The notes under the pieces were generated by a model. That model was not told the origin of the DNA. It ran no database searches and saw nothing but the letters and a program-made list of their open reading frames with translations. Positions 61,942 to 64,000 of a stretch of DNA of 64,000 bases are shown here, piece after piece. The first letter of the stretch is position 1. Each line of letters opens with the position of its first letter. A program made the position numbers and the translations under genes. Source of the DNA: Vibrio sp. Hep-1b-8 (lineage in GTDB: Bacteria > Pseudomonadota > Gammaproteobacteria > Enterobacterales > Vibrionaceae); assembly GCF_006124995.1 (NCBI RefSeq), contig NZ_QEWN01000114.1:1-64000 (forward strand). The letters are read 5' to 3'.

Positions 61942-63277
61942 CCTAAAAAAGCATCGATTCTGTGATTTGTACACTATGTCTTCCGGCATTTCTTCTACTA
62001 AGGAGCAAGCTGGACATGGCAGTCCATTTTTATCATTTTCTACAGTATTCAATAACTACTTTGTGCCAGATGAACTGACTGATTTAATGTCAACGTCTGA
62101 AAAGGAAAAAGAAACTTACTCTATCAAAAAAGGAGATATTTTTCTGACCCGTACTAGTGAAGTTATTGACGAACTTGCTATGAGTTGCGTAGCAACAAAA
62201 GATTATCCAAATGCATCTTATAGTGGATTTTTGAAGCGCCTTCGCCCAACGCAAACTGATATAACCTACTCAAAATTTATGGCGTTTTATCTCAGAAGCC
62301 CAATGTTCAGAAAAACAATGACTAATAATGCAGTCATGACTCTACGAGCAAGCTTGAATGAGGCTATTTTTTCATATTTAGACTTACTTCTACCTGCGTT
62401 TGATGAGCAAGTTAAAGCTGGAGATTTACTTTATCTATTGAATGATAAAGTAAATCTAAACAACTGTATCATCGCCGAATTAGACGCGATGGCAAAAACG
62501 CTTTATGACTACTGGTTCGTGCAGTTTGATTTCCCAGATGCCAATGGAAAACCTTATAAATCTTCTGGCGGAAAGATGGTTTATGACCCTGTTTTGAAGC
62601 AGGAAATTCCAGCTGACTGGCACGTTAATGCAATATCTGATTGGATTCGTTCAGATAAAGCTGGTGATTGGGGAAAAGAAACCAAGCAAGGTAACTACAC
62701 ACTTCAGGTTGATTGTATAAGAGGTGCAGATATTAACGGCATTAATGGTAAAGGAAATGTCGATGCGCCTAACCGATTTATACTTAAAAAGAATGATCAC
62801 AAGATTCTTGCTCCATTTGACTTTGTTATCGAAATCTCAGGTGGTAGCCCCACTCAATCTACTGGTCGAATGGCTTTTATTACAGAACATGTTTTAGAAA
62901 GATTTGACTATCCTCTGATCTGTTCCAACTTCTGCAAAGCAATAGACCTTATAGATAAGAGCTATTTCTATAACTTCGCATACCAGTGGCAAAGCCTGTA
63001 CGAAAATGGTGTTTTGTTTGGTTGGGAAGGGAAAACTAGTGGTATTAAGAATCTGTTATTCGACTCATTCGTCAGTAATTACAACGTAGTGATGCCTCCT
63101 AAAGATCTAGCTGAGAAGTTTTTCCAGTTTGTTTCTCCTTTGCAAGAACAAAGGCAGAAAAAACTTAAAGAGAATGCAGAGTTAGCAGGCCTGAGAGATT
63201 GGCTTCTACCAATGCTAATGAACGGCCAAGTAACCGTTAAACCAATAACTGAAGCACAGGAGGCTCAGCATGGCTAA
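61934..63277 (+). CDS. hsdS: type I restriction enzyme, specificity subunit
   Basis: A 447-residue HsdS with two target recognition domains (about 1-150 and 215-385) and two conserved helical spacers; the central one, LDAMAKTLYDYWFVQFDF, begins near residue 182, and the second ends the protein. Each domain reads half of a split target, so specificity cannot be read off. Overlaps of eight bases join it to hsdM and to the next ORF. The recognition domains use more AT-rich codons than hsdR or hsdM, the usual sign of domain exchange. Confidence 0.95.
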   Translation: MNNLKKHRFCDLYTMSSGISSTKEQAGHGSPFLSFSTVFNNYFVPDELTDLMSTSEKEKETYSIKKGDIFLTRTSEVIDELAMSCVATKDYPNASYSGFLKRLRPTQTDITYSKFMAFYLRSPMFRKTMTNNAVMTLRASLNEAIFSYLDLLLPAFDEQVKAGDLLYLLNDKVNLNNCIIAELDAMAKTLYDYWFVQFDFPDANGKPYKSSGGKMVYDPVLKQEIPADWHVNAISDWIRSDKAGDWGKETKQGNYTLQVDCIRGADINGINGKGNVDAPNRFILKKNDHKILAPFDFVIEISGGSPTQSTGRMAFITEHVLERFDYPLICSNFCKAIDLIDKSYFYNFAYQWQSLYENGVLFGWEGKTSGIKNLLFDSFVSNYNVVMPPKDLAEKFFQFVSPLQEQRQKKLKENAELAGLRDWLLPMLMNGQVTVKPITEAQEAQHG

Positions 63278-63476
63278 AGATCTCACTGAGTCTTTGCATG
63301 ACAGACAAAACATTTTAAATAACCGTTACGCCTTGCAAAAAGCAGAGCAACACTTGGCATTAGGTGGTGTTCAGTTTAATGGTGAAGCGGTGTTCACTAA
63401 GCAACAAGTCATGGAATTGTTTGAAATCAGTGAACGTACAATTGAGCGCTATTTATCCAGCCATGAAATGAATTAA
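63270..63476 (+). pseudogene. DNA-binding ORF, probably truncated
   Basis: A 68-residue frame overlapping hsdS by eight bases (ATGGCTAA). It opens MAKDLTESLHDRQNILNNRY and has VFTKQQVMELFEISERTIERYL, an HTH-like DNA-reading segment (about 42-63). It looks like the N-terminus of a longer R-M-linked DNA-binding protein of more than 300 residues that I recall from such operons. A one-base shift at its end gives NELKTF, the likely continuation, before text is lost. It may still be expressed as a short protein. Confidence 0.6.
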
Positions 63477-63509
63477 AAACATTTAAAATTCATAGCATTA
63501 CACCATGGT

Positions 63510-63552
63510 GCCGACATTGATGACGGTACCATAATCAGCGTTTGATGTCGGC
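63510..63552. repeat. GCCGACAT/ATGTCGGC hairpin
   Basis: Exact 8-base arms (63510-63517, 63545-63552) enclose 27 bases containing TGAT/ATCA, so a longer broken stem is possible. No T-tract follows, so it is not an ordinary terminator. It sits between the truncated ORF and the RhuM gene. Confidence 0.6.
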
Positions 63553-63580
63553 GCTCCAACAGGATAGTGAGCAGCAATAC

Positions 63581-63609
63581 ACCATGATCGGCTCTGTAAT
63601 CATCATGGT
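63581..63609. repeat. ACCATGAT/ATCATGGT hairpin
   Basis: Exact 8-base arms at 63581-63588 and 63602-63609 around 13 bases, followed by TTTAAAG. With the preceding hairpin it forms a 100-base structured stretch. It may be a relic of a mobile sequence or a weak terminator. Confidence 0.5.
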
Positions 63610-63653
63610 TTAAAGATGATAAAACTCATCAATAACGCAATAAGGTTAATTGA

Positions 63654-64000
63654 ATGACAGATAACATCCCCCAAGCTCCGCATGGTGAATTTGTCCTGTT
63701 TACCAGTGGAGATGGCAAAACTCGCGTAGAGTGCCGCTTTGAGTCAGATACCTTGTGGCTTTCTCAAGCTGCAATGGCAGATCTTTACCAAGTGAGCTCA
63801 CAGGCCATCACTCAGCATATCAAGGCTGTCTATTCTGAAGGGGAGCTTGAGCAAAATTCAACTTGTAAGGATTACTTACAAGTTCAATTAGAGGGTGGTC
63901 GAGAAGTCAAACGCAATATTCGACACTACAGTCTCCCGGTAATTCTTGCGGTAGGGTACCGAGTTCGCTCGACGCGTGGTACACAGTTTCGCCAATGGGC
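63654..64000 (+). CDS. RhuM family protein, 5' part
   Basis: ATG 63654 after AAGGTTAATTGA starts a frame that stays open to the window end (115 residues and incomplete). It opens MTDNIPQAPHGEFVLFTSGD and contains TLWLSQAAMADLYQVSSQAI and RHYSLPVILAVGYRVRS, the typical pattern of the virulence RhuM family (HTH-like part, then ARxVxS-like part). RhuM genes often lie in restriction-modification islands; its function is unknown. No truncation is seen in the visible part. Confidence 0.85.
   Translation, partial: MTDNIPQAPHGEFVLFTSGDGKTRVECRFESDTLWLSQAAMADLYQVSSQAITQHIKAVYSEGELEQNSTCKDYLQVQLEGGREVKRNIRHYSLPVILAVGYRVRSTRGTQFRQW

Noticed and set aside
63510..63609. Integron attC site or CRISPR repeats
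   Set aside because: There are two unrelated hairpins, no conserved attC core triplet pair, no regular repeat-spacer pattern and no integron integrase.

Overview
The window is chromosomal DNA of a gammaproteobacterium, almost certainly a Vibrio. It carries the block yrdA-yrdB-aroE-hemF-tsaC / purEK / yrdD-smg-dprA / def-fmt-rsmB-trkA-trkH, a complete ilvGMEDA operon behind a leader peptide, and the replication block gyrB-recF-dnaN-dnaA facing rpmH-rnpA-yidD-yidC-mnmE. This places it on the main chromosome close to the replication origin. The origin itself (next to mnmG/mioC in Vibrio, from general knowledge) is not seen and probably lies just to the right, beyond the island that follows mnmE.

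Layout. 1-468 is the 5' end of a 16S rRNA gene on the minus strand with its leader and promoter. 1067-17298 is housekeeping: carbonic anhydrase-like protein, shikimate, haem and purine enzymes, tRNA modification (tsaC), DNA uptake (dprA), formyl-methionine metabolism (def, fmt), rRNA methylation, Trk potassium uptake, and a frameshifted DUF3157 gene. 17552-18970 is ccoG. 18993-21013 is a decayed 2-kb integrated element. It has an exact 18-bp direct repeat at both ends, sits in the ccoG terminator hairpin, and separates ccoG from srkA-dsbA. Inside are two unknown genes, overlapping small membrane-protein ORFs and the 3' end of an integrase gene. 21022-36317 holds srkA-dsbA, an acyltransferase, a DUF2860 outer-membrane protein, comM, the ilv operon, acuI, a LysR regulator, tusA and small membrane proteins. 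36476-37262 is the manganese exporter gene mneA with what reads as a yybP-ykoY manganese riboswitch. 37475-42694 has glyQS, avtA and the small heat-shock gene ibpA with a ROSE-like RNA thermometer. 43016-49091 is gyrB-recF-dnaN-dnaA, with a GATC-rich dnaA promoter region. 49500-51768 is a polar amino-acid ABC transporter. 51999-55830 is rpmH to mnmE.

From 55831 to the end lies a second island, inserted exactly after mnmE, whose last 18 bases match the kind of site used by SGI1-type elements. It starts with integrase-arm-like repeats and a broken integrase gene. A repeat-rich control region, a small HTH regulator, a full type I restriction-modification operon (hsdR-hsdM-hsdS), a truncated DNA-binding ORF, two strong hairpins and a RhuM-family gene that runs off the window follow.

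The most interesting parts are the two integration scars (ccoG terminator and mnmE 3' end), the putative control elements ahead of the HTH-hsdRMS operon, a 55-residue unknown ORF with a 24-bp palindrome upstream, and the RNA regulators (manganese riboswitch, ROSE-like hairpin, ilv attenuator).
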